This document shows, piece by piece, positions 16,756-24,232 of a stretch of DNA of 64,000 nucleotides. A program made the translations under genes and the position numbers. The notes below the pieces were generated by a model. The model ran no database searches. It saw only the letters and a list, made by a program, of their open reading frames with translations, and had not been told where the DNA came from. This stretch comes from Streptomyces griseocarneus (GTDB lineage Bacteria; Actinomycetota; Actinomycetes; Streptomycetales; Streptomycetaceae): assembly GCA_003674045.1 (NCBI GenBank), contig PENC01000001.1, positions 124,001-188,000 of the forward strand. Reading direction: 5' to 3'. Position 1 is the first letter of the stretch. Each line of letters opens with the position of its first letter.

Positions 16756-18510
16756 TCACAGGGAGTATCGGGTCTCGGCGAGGCGGTAGAGCCTGCGCCA
16801 CAGCAGCCGGTTGAGGCCGACGACGTAGCAGGCCATGACGGCGATGCCCGCGATGAGGTGCGGGTAGTCGCCGGTGGAGGTGGCGTGGGAGATGTACGAG
16901 CCCAGGCCGGTCGCGGTGAGCGTCGTACCGCCGAAGGTGACGACCTCCGAGACGATCGAGGCGTTCCAGGCGCCGCCGGAGGCGGTGATTCCGCCGGTCA
17001 CATAGGCCGGGAAGATCCCGGGGATGATCAGGCGCCGCCACCGCTGCCAGCCGCGCACCCCCAGGTCGTCCATGGCCTCGCGCAGGTCGGAGGGGATGGC
17101 GGAGGCCCCGGCGATGGTGTTGAAGAGGATGTACCACTGCGCGCCGAGCGCCATCAGCAGCATGCCGCCGATGTTGATCGACAGGCCGGTGCGCAGGAAG
17201 AACCACGTGGCCACCGGGAAGAGGAAGTTCGCGGGGAAGCTCGCGAGGAGCTGGACGACGGGCTGCGCGATACGGGCCAGCTTCGGCGAGAAGCCGATCC
17301 GTACGCCGATCGGCACCCACACCACGGTGGCGAAGGCGACGAGCACGACGACGCGGGCGAGGGTGGCGAGCCCCAGCAGCAGCGGCTCGCCGAACACGCC
17401 GAGGCCCGTGTGGGCGTTGAGGTAGCCGAGCAGGTCGAGCACGCCCCACAGGACGAGCCCCGCGGCGACGAGCGCGAAGGCCAGGTCCCCGGTCCTGCGG
17501 CGGGTGCGGTTGACGGCCAGCGGCTGGTCGTCGGTGCCGAAGACACGTCCCGCCCGGCCGAGCGCCTCGCCGACGGGCCGGGCGAGCCGGCCCAGGAGCC
17601 GGGGCCAGGAGGAGCGGCGGACGAAGTCCAGCACCAGGGACCGCTGGACGTCGGCGGCCTCCGACTGCTCGTTCTTGAACCGCTCCGCCCACGCGGTGAG
17701 GGGCCGCCAGAAGACGAAGTTCACCCCTATGACCATCACGGCCATGGTGGCCACCGCCCAGCCGACCTTGCCCAGGTCGCCGTCGGCGATGGCGGTGCCC
17801 GCGAAGGAGCCCACGCCGGGCAGGGCGTACTTGTGGTGCGAGACGCTGATGGCCTCGGAGGCGACGAGGAAGAACCAGCCGCCGCCGAAGCTCATCATCC
17901 CGTTCCAGACCAGCCCGATGGCCCCGGACGGCAGCTCGACCTTCCAGAACCGCATCCAGCGGGTGAACCGGAACGACCGCGAGACCTCGTCCAGCTCGCG
18001 GGGGAGCGTGATGAGCGAGTGGTAGAAACCGAAGGTCATGTTCCAGGCCTGCGAGGTGAAGATCGCGAAGATGGACGCGCACTCCAGCCCCAGCAGCGAG
18101 CCCGGGAACAGCGAGATGAACCCGGTGACGGCGACGGACAGGAAGCCCAGCACGGGCACGGACTGCAGGATGTCCAGGGCCGGGATCAGCACCCGCTCCA
18201 GCCGCCTGCTGCGGGCGGCCGCGTAGGCGTAGACGAGGGTGAAGACCACCGACGCCGCGAGCGCCACGAACATCCGCAGCAGGCTGCGCGCCGCGTAGTA
18301 CGGCAGCTTCGCCGGGTCGGTGTCGACCCTGGCCACCTGGGCGGGGTCGAAGGAGACCGTGGCGCCCTTGCCCACCCGCAGCAGCAGATAGAGCCCGACC
18401 AGCACCGCGGCGGCGACGACCACGTCCACCCACGACATACGGGCCAGCCGCCCGGCCACCTTGCCGGACAGGGAGACTCGCCAGGCGGTGGGACGCGACG
18501 GATAGGACAT
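16756..18510 (-). CDS. ABC transporter permease with two fused permease domains
   Basis: A 584-residue membrane protein carrying two BPD_transp_1 permease units in tandem. Each has the EAA-type cytoplasmic loop: LDEVSRSFRFTRWMRFWKVE in the first half and LREAMDDLGVRGWQRWRRLI in the second. A hydrophilic linker of about 60 residues separates them. The fused permease suits a transporter with one ATPase, which is the next gene. No substrate-binding protein gene is adjacent, so this component must be encoded elsewhere or be absent. The ATG at 18510 (MSYPS) has GGGG upstream; ATG 18522 is the alternative. Confidence 0.87.
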   Translation of the reverse strand: MSYPSRPTAWRVSLSGKVAGRLARMSWVDVVVAAAVLVGLYLLLRVGKGATVSFDPAQVARVDTDPAKLPYYAARSLLRMFVALAASVVFTLVYAYAAARSRRLERVLIPALDILQSVPVLGFLSVAVTGFISLFPGSLLGLECASIFAIFTSQAWNMTFGFYHSLITLPRELDEVSRSFRFTRWMRFWKVELPSGAIGLVWNGMMSFGGGWFFLVASEAISVSHHKYALPGVGSFAGTAIADGDLGKVGWAVATMAVMVIGVNFVFWRPLTAWAERFKNEQSEAADVQRSLVLDFVRRSSWPRLLGRLARPVGEALGRAGRVFGTDDQPLAVNRTRRRTGDLAFALVAAGLVLWGVLDLLGYLNAHTGLGVFGEPLLLGLATLARVVVLVAFATVVWVPIGVRIGFSPKLARIAQPVVQLLASFPANFLFPVATWFFLRTGLSINIGGMLLMALGAQWYILFNTIAGASAIPSDLREAMDDLGVRGWQRWRRLIIPGIFPAYVTGGITASGGAWNASIVSEVVTFGGTTLTATGLGSYISHATSTGDYPHLIAGIAVMACYVVGLNRLLWRRLYRLAETRYSL

Positions 18511-18554
18511 GGCAGACCCCATAAAAGCAGAGGGGCATGGCCCGGGGAGTGATT

Positions 18555-18647
18555 GCGCCCCGTTAAGGGGCGCGGGGAACTGCGCGACCGGCCACGATGA
18601 ACCGGCAGTCGCGCGCGGAACGCAAGAGGCACTTTATTAGGCGCAGC
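18555..18647 (+). repeat. Interspersed intergenic repeat, copy D
   Basis: GCGCCCCGTTAAGGGGCGCG start, GGAACTGCGCGACCGGCCAC middle, CGCAAGAGGCACT and TTAGGCGCAGCC end. It lies between the ABC permease start and the end of the NRAMP-like gene, in the same orientation as the other copies although both flanking genes are on the minus strand. Confidence 0.75.
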
Positions 18648-18713
18648 CAACGGCAACCCAAGGAGTCTCCGGGGCGGCGGGGAGTAGGGAGGACAGCCGC
18701 CGCCCCGGAGACG

Positions 18714-20369
18714 TCAGTGGCCGAGCGCGAGCTGCACGATCCGGACGACCACCAGGATCATCGCGGCGAGCAGATACGTGCGCAGGGCGGTGAGGCCGAC
18801 CTTGCGGCCGGTGGAGATCACGGGCGCGGGGAGCTCCTCGAGCGGCGGCATCCGCCAGGTCTCCTTGCCCGTGCGGTCGACGGGCCCGGCGAGCGCCCAG
18901 CCCTTGCGGCGGCGCCGCGTCTCCGCGTAGCCGAGGGCGAGGATGCCCGCGACGCCGCAGACGCCCATGATGTCGAGGATCGCGCCCGAGGTGATGTCGG
19001 GGAAGAGCACGGCCGCGGTCAGGATGATCGAGAGGGTGACGAGCACCGCGACGACGATCGACGTGAAGACGTTCATCGCGCGTCCGTTGACCCAGGGGCC
19101 GAGGACGGTCCGGTCGTTGCAGAGCAGCAGCAGGAAGACCGAGGCGGACGGGAGCAGGACGCCGGCGAGGGTCTGGACGCCCTCGGTGAGCAGGCCGAGC
19201 GGTGAGCCCGGGATGATCACGACGACGGCCGCGGCGAGGACGAGTCCGGCGAAGACCGCGTAGAAGCCCTTGGCGGCCTTGACGCCCCGGTGCAGCGAGT
19301 GCTTGAGGCCCATGACGTCGCCGATCGCGTACGCCGTCGACAGGGACACGGCGGAGGCGCCGATGATGGAGGCGTCGAGCAGGGCGATCGCGAAGAGCAC
19401 GCCGGCCGTCTTGCCCGCGTACTTCTCCAGACCGCGTGCCACGTCACCCGCGTCGGTGAAGTTGCCGAACTCGGCGTGGCCGCTGTAGGCGGCGGCGCAG
19501 AAGCCCATCATGGCGGCGGCGCCGACGACCACGATGACGATGCCGATCCACAGGTCGACCTTCTCGTAGCGCATGAAGCGCGGGGTGATGCGCTTGTCGA
19601 TGACGTACGACTGCTGGAAGAACAGCTGCCACGGGGCCACGGTGGTGCCGACGATCGCGATGATCAGCAGCATGACGTCGGACAGCTGGGAGCCGTGCGG
19701 CATGCCGGGGACGACGAAGTCGTGCGCCATCTGCGACGTCGAGGGGTGAATGATGAAGTAGATGGGGATCAGCAGCAGTGAGCCCGCGCACAGGAAGACG
19801 GCGGTGCGCTCGAAGCGGCGGAACGAGCCGGTCGACGCGGCCACCACGACGATGACGGCGGCCAGCAGGACGCTCGGCACCTTGGGCAGGCCCAGGTAGC
19901 CTACGGCCAGTGTGATGCCGATGAATTCCGTGACGATGGTCAGGGCGTTGAGCAGGAACAGGTCGATGACCGAGAAGGCACCCCAGAACTTGCCGAACCG
20001 CTCCAGGATGAGCCGCGCGTGCCCGACGCCGGTGACCGCGCCGAGACGCAGCACCATCTCCTGGTTCACGTACAGCACGGGTATCAGGAGCAGCAGAGTC
20101 CACAGCAGGCTCGTGCTGTAGTTCTGGCCGGCCTGGCCGTAGGTGCTGAACGCGCCGGCGTCGTTGTCGCCGACCATCACGATCAGCCCGGGGCCGACGA
20201 TGGCGAGCAGGGTCTTGAGCTTGGCGGAGAGCCCCTTGCGCGGCGCGGTGTCGTCCAGCTTGATGGTGCCGAGGGCACCGCGGATGTCACCGACGTGCGC
20301 GTCGTCCAGCACCGCGCTGCGCTGCGCGGGAGCGGCCGAGGCGGGCGGAGTGGTCAGGTTTGTGGTCAT
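18714..20369 (-). CDS. NRAMP-family divalent metal transporter (non-canonical motifs)
   Basis: A 551-residue membrane protein with about eleven helices and the NRAMP/SLC11 fold pattern (PGLIVMVGDNDAGAFSTYGQ in helix 1, VGTTVAPWQLFFQQSYVIDK in helix 6). The canonical helix-1 DPGN is replaced by GDNDAG, and the helix-6 Met-Pro-His is absent. It therefore belongs to a divergent branch whose metal may be Mg2+ or Mn2+ rather than Fe2+; this is inference. ATG 20369 follows a GGGAGGC ribosome site. It is divergent from a two-RCK protein, with two matching palindromes in the shared promoter region. Confidence 0.8.
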   Translation of the reverse strand: MTTNLTTPPASAAPAQRSAVLDDAHVGDIRGALGTIKLDDTAPRKGLSAKLKTLLAIVGPGLIVMVGDNDAGAFSTYGQAGQNYSTSLLWTLLLLIPVLYVNQEMVLRLGAVTGVGHARLILERFGKFWGAFSVIDLFLLNALTIVTEFIGITLAVGYLGLPKVPSVLLAAVIVVVAASTGSFRRFERTAVFLCAGSLLLIPIYFIIHPSTSQMAHDFVVPGMPHGSQLSDVMLLIIAIVGTTVAPWQLFFQQSYVIDKRITPRFMRYEKVDLWIGIVIVVVGAAAMMGFCAAAYSGHAEFGNFTDAGDVARGLEKYAGKTAGVLFAIALLDASIIGASAVSLSTAYAIGDVMGLKHSLHRGVKAAKGFYAVFAGLVLAAAVVVIIPGSPLGLLTEGVQTLAGVLLPSASVFLLLLCNDRTVLGPWVNGRAMNVFTSIVVAVLVTLSIILTAAVLFPDITSGAILDIMGVCGVAGILALGYAETRRRRKGWALAGPVDRTGKETWRMPPLEELPAPVISTGRKVGLTALRTYLLAAMILVVVRIVQLALGH

Positions 20370-20650
20370 GACAGCCTCCCTTGTCCCCCGATGGGGGAGG
20401 TTCAGGGGCACGCGGCATCGATCCCCCCTGCGAGCGGGCAGCACGAGGACCCGGGGCAGCGGATGCCGCACGGGTGGCTGGGGAAGTGCGCAGGGGAGGT
20501 GGTTACCGTGTGCCGGAGGTCAACGAGGACATACGGACGGGCCAACTGTGGCCCGGACTACTGCAACTGCCGTCCATGTCTCTCGCCTCCTCCCGGCCGT
20601 GGCGCGCGGGGGCGCCGGTCATCGACTCTTTCCCCGACCGGGGAAGCAAA

Positions 20651-20668
20651 CTTGCGTCGAGCCGCAAG
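20651..20668. promoter_or_regulatory. Operator-like palindrome 1, TTGCG-N6-CGCAA
   Basis: CTTGCG (20651-20656), six bases, CGCAAG (20663-20668). The core matches the second palindrome at 20683-20703, and the centres are 33 bp (three helical turns) apart. Its shape resembles Fur/Nur- or MntR-type metal-box dyads. Confidence 0.6.
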
Positions 20669-20682
20669 AAGCATAGCCCGTT

Positions 20683-20703
20683 AGTTGCGCATAAACGCAA
20701 CTA
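20683..20703. promoter_or_regulatory. Operator-like palindrome 2, TTGCG-N6-CGCAA
   Basis: AGTTGCG, six bases (CATAAA), CGCAACT, perfect over seven bases per arm and extended by flanking T/A. Same TTGCG-N6-CGCAA core as palindrome 1. Together they are a candidate cooperative metalloregulator binding region for the NRAMP-like gene and possibly the RCK gene. Confidence 0.6.
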
Positions 20704-20763
20704 CTTGACTCAAGCTTGACGACTATCCGCCCCTGGCGCCCCATCGGACGGCATTCTGGGGCC

Positions 20764-22683
20764 GTGGCCTCATCCTCTCCTCAGCCCCAAGTCGTAGCGC
20801 CCGTACCGCACATGGTGATCTGCGGCGACGACGGGCTCGCCCACCGGCTCGCCGCCGAACTCTCCGGCGTCTACGGCGAGCACGTCACCCTCGTGGTGCC
20901 GCCCGCCCGTGACCGGCGGCACTCCCCGGCCGCGGTGCCCGGCCGCGCCGCCGCTCTCCTCGGGCGCGTGACCGGCGCCGTCGGCCGCGCCACCGGGGGC
21001 AACGGCGGCGCGGGCGCCGCCCCCGCGAACGGCGGACCGCCCGGCGGGCCCGTACGCGTCGTGGAGGCCGCCGAACCCGACGACGAGACGTTCACCGAGG
21101 CGGGCGTGGGGCACGCGACCGCCCTCGCCCTCGTCTACGACGACGACGAGACCAACATCCACGCGGCGCTGCGGGCCCGCCGCGTCAACCCGCGGCTGCG
21201 GCTCGTCATCCGTATGTACAACCGCAGGCTCGGGCAGCACCTGGAGGCGCTCCTCGACCAGGCCGCCCGGACCGGCGCCGACGGCACCACCGCCGCCGAG
21301 GCCACCACCACCGTCCTCTCCGACGCCGACGGCGCCGCGCCCGCGCTCGTCGCCACCGCCGTCTCCGGCCACAGCCGGGTCATCGAGGCGGGCGGGCTGC
21401 TGCTCAGAGCCGTCGAGAGACCCCGGCTCGCCCCGGGCGAGCGCGACCCCGACGGCGCCCGCACCCTGGCCCTGCTCTCGCCGCCGCGCCCCGACGCCGA
21501 CGGCGACGGGCCCGTCATGCTGCCCGACGAGGCGGCGCTGGGGAGGGCGGGCGGCCGGGGCCGGATCGTCCTGGAGACGGTCCGCTACGGCGGGGCGCCG
21601 CAGCACACGTCCCGGCTGGCGCGGTGGGCCCGTCTGGCCCGGCTGGCGGACCGCAGCCTGCCGCTCGGCTCGTTCTTCTCCCGCAGGCTGCGCTGGGCGC
21701 TGGCCGGGCTGGTCGCCGCGGTGTGCGGACTGGCGGTCGCCTCCTGGCTGGTGACGGACACGAACCCGGCGCGCGCCGTCTACCTCTCCCTCCTCGACCT
21801 CTTCGCCATCAACAACCCGGCCATCGGGGAGCCGCTCGGCCGCCAGCTCCTCCAGCTGCTCTCCGGGCTCCTCGGCCTGCTGCTCCTGCCCCTGCTCGTG
21901 GCCGCCGCCCTGGAGGGGCTCGGCACCTTCCGCTCGGCCTCCGCGCTGCGGCGTCCACCGCGCGGGCTGTGCGGCCATGTGGTGCTGCTCGGACTCGGCA
22001 AGATCGGCACCCGGGTGCTGGCCCGGCTGCGCGAACTGGACATCCCGGTGGTCTGCGTCGAGCGCGACCCGCAGGCCCGCGGCGTGGCGCTGGCCCGCTC
22101 GCTGCGTGTGCCGACCGTCATCGGCGACGTCACGGAGGAGGGTGTGCTGGAGGCCGCCCGGGTCGGCGACAGCCGCACCCTGCTGGCGCTCACCAGCAGC
22201 GACACCACCAACCTGGAGGCCGTGCTCTACGCGCGCGCCGTCAGGCCCGACCTCGGCGTGGTGATGCGGCTGTACGAGGACCGGTTCGCCAAGGCCGTCT
22301 ACCGCACGCTGCGTGACTCCCACCCCCAGGCGCGCACCCGCAGCCGCAGCGTCTCCTACCTCGTCGCGCCGAGCTTCGCCGGAGCGATGATCGGCCGTCA
22401 GATCCTGGGCGCCGTACCGGTCGAGCGCAACGTCCTGCTGCTCGCCGCGGTGGAGGCCGGGAGCCATCCCGGGCTCGGGGGCCGCACCCTCGACGAGGCC
22501 TTCCGCCCGGGCCTGTGGCGCGCCCTCGCCCTCGCTCCCCGGGGCCCGGGCCCCGCCACCGAGCCCGCCCCCGGCCACGTCCTCCGCCCCGACGACCGCG
22601 TCGTCGTCGCGGCCACCCGGCAGGGGCTCGCGGAACTGCTGAGAAGGCGCCCTGTGCCGCGGTCACGCAGCGATGCCGGGTGA
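20764..22683 (+). CDS. Membrane protein with two RCK/TrkA-N NAD-binding domains
   Basis: A 639-residue protein with an N-terminal TrkA-N-like domain (MVICGDDGLAHRLAAELSG), two or three membrane helices at about 310-400 with a pore-like loop between them (YLSLLDLFAINNP), then a second TrkA-N domain with a clean NAD motif (VVLLGLGKIGTRVLARLREL) and Asp-containing VIGDVTEE. The layout RCK-TM-RCK resembles potassium channel or ion-transport regulatory proteins, but the selectivity filter is not recognisable, so ion conduction is unproven. GTG 20764 is chosen; the earlier TTG at 20716 would put coding sequence against the operator palindromes. Confidence 0.75.
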   Translation: MASSSPQPQVVAPVPHMVICGDDGLAHRLAAELSGVYGEHVTLVVPPARDRRHSPAAVPGRAAALLGRVTGAVGRATGGNGGAGAAPANGGPPGGPVRVVEAAEPDDETFTEAGVGHATALALVYDDDETNIHAALRARRVNPRLRLVIRMYNRRLGQHLEALLDQAARTGADGTTAAEATTTVLSDADGAAPALVATAVSGHSRVIEAGGLLLRAVERPRLAPGERDPDGARTLALLSPPRPDADGDGPVMLPDEAALGRAGGRGRIVLETVRYGGAPQHTSRLARWARLARLADRSLPLGSFFSRRLRWALAGLVAAVCGLAVASWLVTDTNPARAVYLSLLDLFAINNPAIGEPLGRQLLQLLSGLLGLLLLPLLVAAALEGLGTFRSASALRRPPRGLCGHVVLLGLGKIGTRVLARLRELDIPVVCVERDPQARGVALARSLRVPTVIGDVTEEGVLEAARVGDSRTLLALTSSDTTNLEAVLYARAVRPDLGVVMRLYEDRFAKAVYRTLRDSHPQARTRSRSVSYLVAPSFAGAMIGRQILGAVPVERNVLLLAAVEAGSHPGLGGRTLDEAFRPGLWRALALAPRGPGPATEPAPGHVLRPDDRVVVAATRQGLAELLRRRPVPRSRSDAG

Positions 22684-22696
22684 TGACCGGAACCAA

Positions 22697-22717
22697 ACCG
22701 GAATGACCGATTCCGGT
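22697..22717 (+). terminator. Hairpin after the RCK gene
   Basis: ACCGGAAT (22697-22704), loop GACCG, ATTCCGGT (22710-22717): a perfect 8-bp stem 14 bp after the stop codon. A third ACCGGAA lies just upstream at 22686, so an operator role is also possible. Confidence 0.45.
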
Positions 22718-22814
22718 GGGCAAAAGGGGTGTTGACGGATATGATCATGATCAACTTCGGCATACGGGGTGTGTCGGGGTTTGTTGTGCTTTCTGCTTGA
22801 ACGGGGGATGAAAA

Positions 22815-23351
22815 ATGAAGGTTTTCTCGAAGCTCGCGGCCGTCGCGGCCACCGGTGCCGCGGTCGTGCTGATGGCGCCGGGCATGAGCTCCGCGACCGA
22901 GGCGCCGGGTACTCAGCACAAGGTTGTCAACGACCACAGCAACCTGTGCCTCCAGCCTGCGGACAGCTCCGGGAAGAACGGTGTTGCCGTGTTGCAGGGC
23001 GACTGTGGGTTCGACAAGAACGGCATGCGGCCGATGTGGCGCTTCGTCCACGTCAAGGGCCAGGATTTCCGGATCGTGAACGTCAACACCGACAAGTGCC
23101 TGGAGATCGCCGACGCCCGCAAGGACAACGGCGCTCCGGCTCAGCAGTGGACCTGCGTGGACAAGGCGGCCACCCAGCTCTGGCGCTTCGACTTCGTCAC
23201 CGACCACCGCACGATCGTCAACGTGAACAGCGGAAAGTCGCTGGAGATCGACAACTCGAGCACCAAGCCGGGTGCGCGTGCGCAGCAGTGGAGCTACGCG
23301 GGTGCTCCGGGCCAGTCGTGGCAGGTGCCTGTCGCGGACATGCCCCGCTGA
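22815..23351 (+). CDS. Secreted ricin-type beta-trefoil lectin
   Basis: A 178-residue protein with a clear signal peptide (MKVFSKLAAVAATGAAVVLM, probable cleavage near 27 after SSA) and a single ricin-B beta-trefoil: three subdomains with CLQPAD, CLEIADARKDNGAPAQQW and SLEIDNSSTKPGARAQQW, the last two carrying the QxW lectin motif. Likely binds an extracellular carbohydrate. No catalytic domain is attached, unlike most Streptomyces ricin-domain proteins. Upstream is TTGACG at about 22732 with a GATCATGATC palindrome just after it, a possible promoter/operator. An imperfect 14-bp hairpin follows the gene. Confidence 0.88.
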   Translation: MKVFSKLAAVAATGAAVVLMAPGMSSATEAPGTQHKVVNDHSNLCLQPADSSGKNGVAVLQGDCGFDKNGMRPMWRFVHVKGQDFRIVNVNTDKCLEIADARKDNGAPAQQWTCVDKAATQLWRFDFVTDHRTIVNVNSGKSLEIDNSSTKPGARAQQWSYAGAPGQSWQVPVADMPR

Positions 23352-23374
23352 CGTCGGCCTCACCATTTCCGCCC

Positions 23375-23417
23375 CGGAGCGCCGGGCGAGCTGAGCCCCA
23401 GCCCGCCCGGTGCTCCG
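23375..23417. terminator. Bidirectional terminator, lectin and acetyltransferase genes
   Basis: CGGAGCGCCGGGCG (23375-23388) pairs with CGCCCGGTGCTCCG (23404-23417), with one G-T wobble and a 15-base loop. It lies between two convergent genes, 24 bp after the lectin stop. Confidence 0.65.
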
Positions 23418-23486
23418 CCGTCGGGGGCGGCGTGGACATTCAGCCCTTCGCCGCAGGCGACAACGGCGAGTCGGCCGCCCGCCCGG

Positions 23487-24020
23487 CTACCAGGCGTCCC
23501 CCGGCCGCCAGTCGCACACCAGCTCCCCGTCCAGGTCGACGGCCACGTACGGGAGCACGTAGATGCCCCCGTCCTCCTCCGCCGTCCGCTCGATCCCCGC
23601 AGGGGCGAGGACCGAGGTCGGGCCCTGCCACTGCCGCCAGCCCCGGCCCTCGTACAGCGGTACCGCCTCGTCCGCCGCGCCGAGTGCGCCCAGCTCGTAG
23701 CAGCCGTCGCGCAGCACCCGCTCCAGGGCCTCCATCACCGCCGACGCGACGCCGCGGCGGCGCCGGTCCGCGCGGACCGCGACGGCCTCCACGTAGCCCG
23801 TGCGCAGCGCGCGCCCGGCGTGCAGCAGCCTGCGCTGCACCAGCGAGCCGTGGCCGACCAGCTCCCCGTCCTCGTGGACGAGGGCGTGCATGCCGCCCAC
23901 CGTGTGGTCCCAGTCGTCGTCGGAGAAGTCGCCCTCGAAGGCGTCGTCCAGCAGGGAGCGGATCGCCGCGAGCTCCGCCGGGCTCAGTTCCGAGGTGTGC
24001 GCCGTGCGTACGTCAGCCAT
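23487..24020 (-). CDS. Aminoglycoside 2'-N-acetyltransferase, AAC(2')-I family
   Basis: A 177-residue GNAT enzyme that closely follows the AAC(2')-I pattern, such as the mycobacterial AAC(2')-Ic: GDFSDDDWDHTVGGMHALV near 35, RTGYVEAVAVRADRRRRGVA (acetyl-CoA pyrophosphate loop) near 85, ELGALGAADEAVPLYEGRGW, GPTSVLAP and the C-terminal CDWRPGDAW. It should acetylate the 2'-amino group of gentamicin/tobramycin-type aminoglycosides; a housekeeping role is possible because such genes are intrinsic in mycobacteria. ATG 24020 (MADVRTAH) is used; ATG 24029 would add three residues. Neither has a strong ribosome site. Confidence 0.88.
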   Translation of the reverse strand: MADVRTAHTSELSPAELAAIRSLLDDAFEGDFSDDDWDHTVGGMHALVHEDGELVGHGSLVQRRLLHAGRALRTGYVEAVAVRADRRRRGVASAVMEALERVLRDGCYELGALGAADEAVPLYEGRGWRQWQGPTSVLAPAGIERTAEEDGGIYVLPYVAVDLDGELVCDWRPGDAW

Positions 24021-24232
24021 GGCGGCCATGCTGTCACGGGCCCCGCGCCCCGCTGCCGTGGCAGGGTCACGGCCTGCGGCGTCAGGACCGCGTCAATACC
24101 TGCGGGAGTTCCCGCCCCGGACCCAAATGTCCAATTCCATGGCCGTAAGGTCGGGCGTGACGCGACAGTGCTGCACCTCCGGGCCGACCACCGGCCGGAA
24201 CACCGTCGCGCTTCGTGAAAGACAATGGGGCC

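Larger units (their letters stand above)
20370..20763. promoter_or_regulatory. Divergent promoter region, NRAMP-like and RCK genes
   Basis: 394 bp without a gene. The part next to the NRAMP-like gene (20370-20640) would be a long leader of its mRNA; I looked for an M-box magnesium riboswitch and did not find its conserved core. The AT-richer part at 20641-20716 holds two TTGCG-N6-CGCAA palindromes (listed separately) and TTGACT at 20705. Confidence 0.45.

Noticed and set aside
15326..18538. A single open frame of about 1,070 codons on the minus strand
   Set aside because: The ABC ATPase frame stays open through the permease gene because of high GC; the permease is the real gene there, and the ATPase start at 16693 has its own ribosome site.
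20370..20650. M-box magnesium riboswitch in the NRAMP-like leader
   Set aside because: The conserved GGTGAGGCTCC and TGCC core elements are not present on the minus strand.
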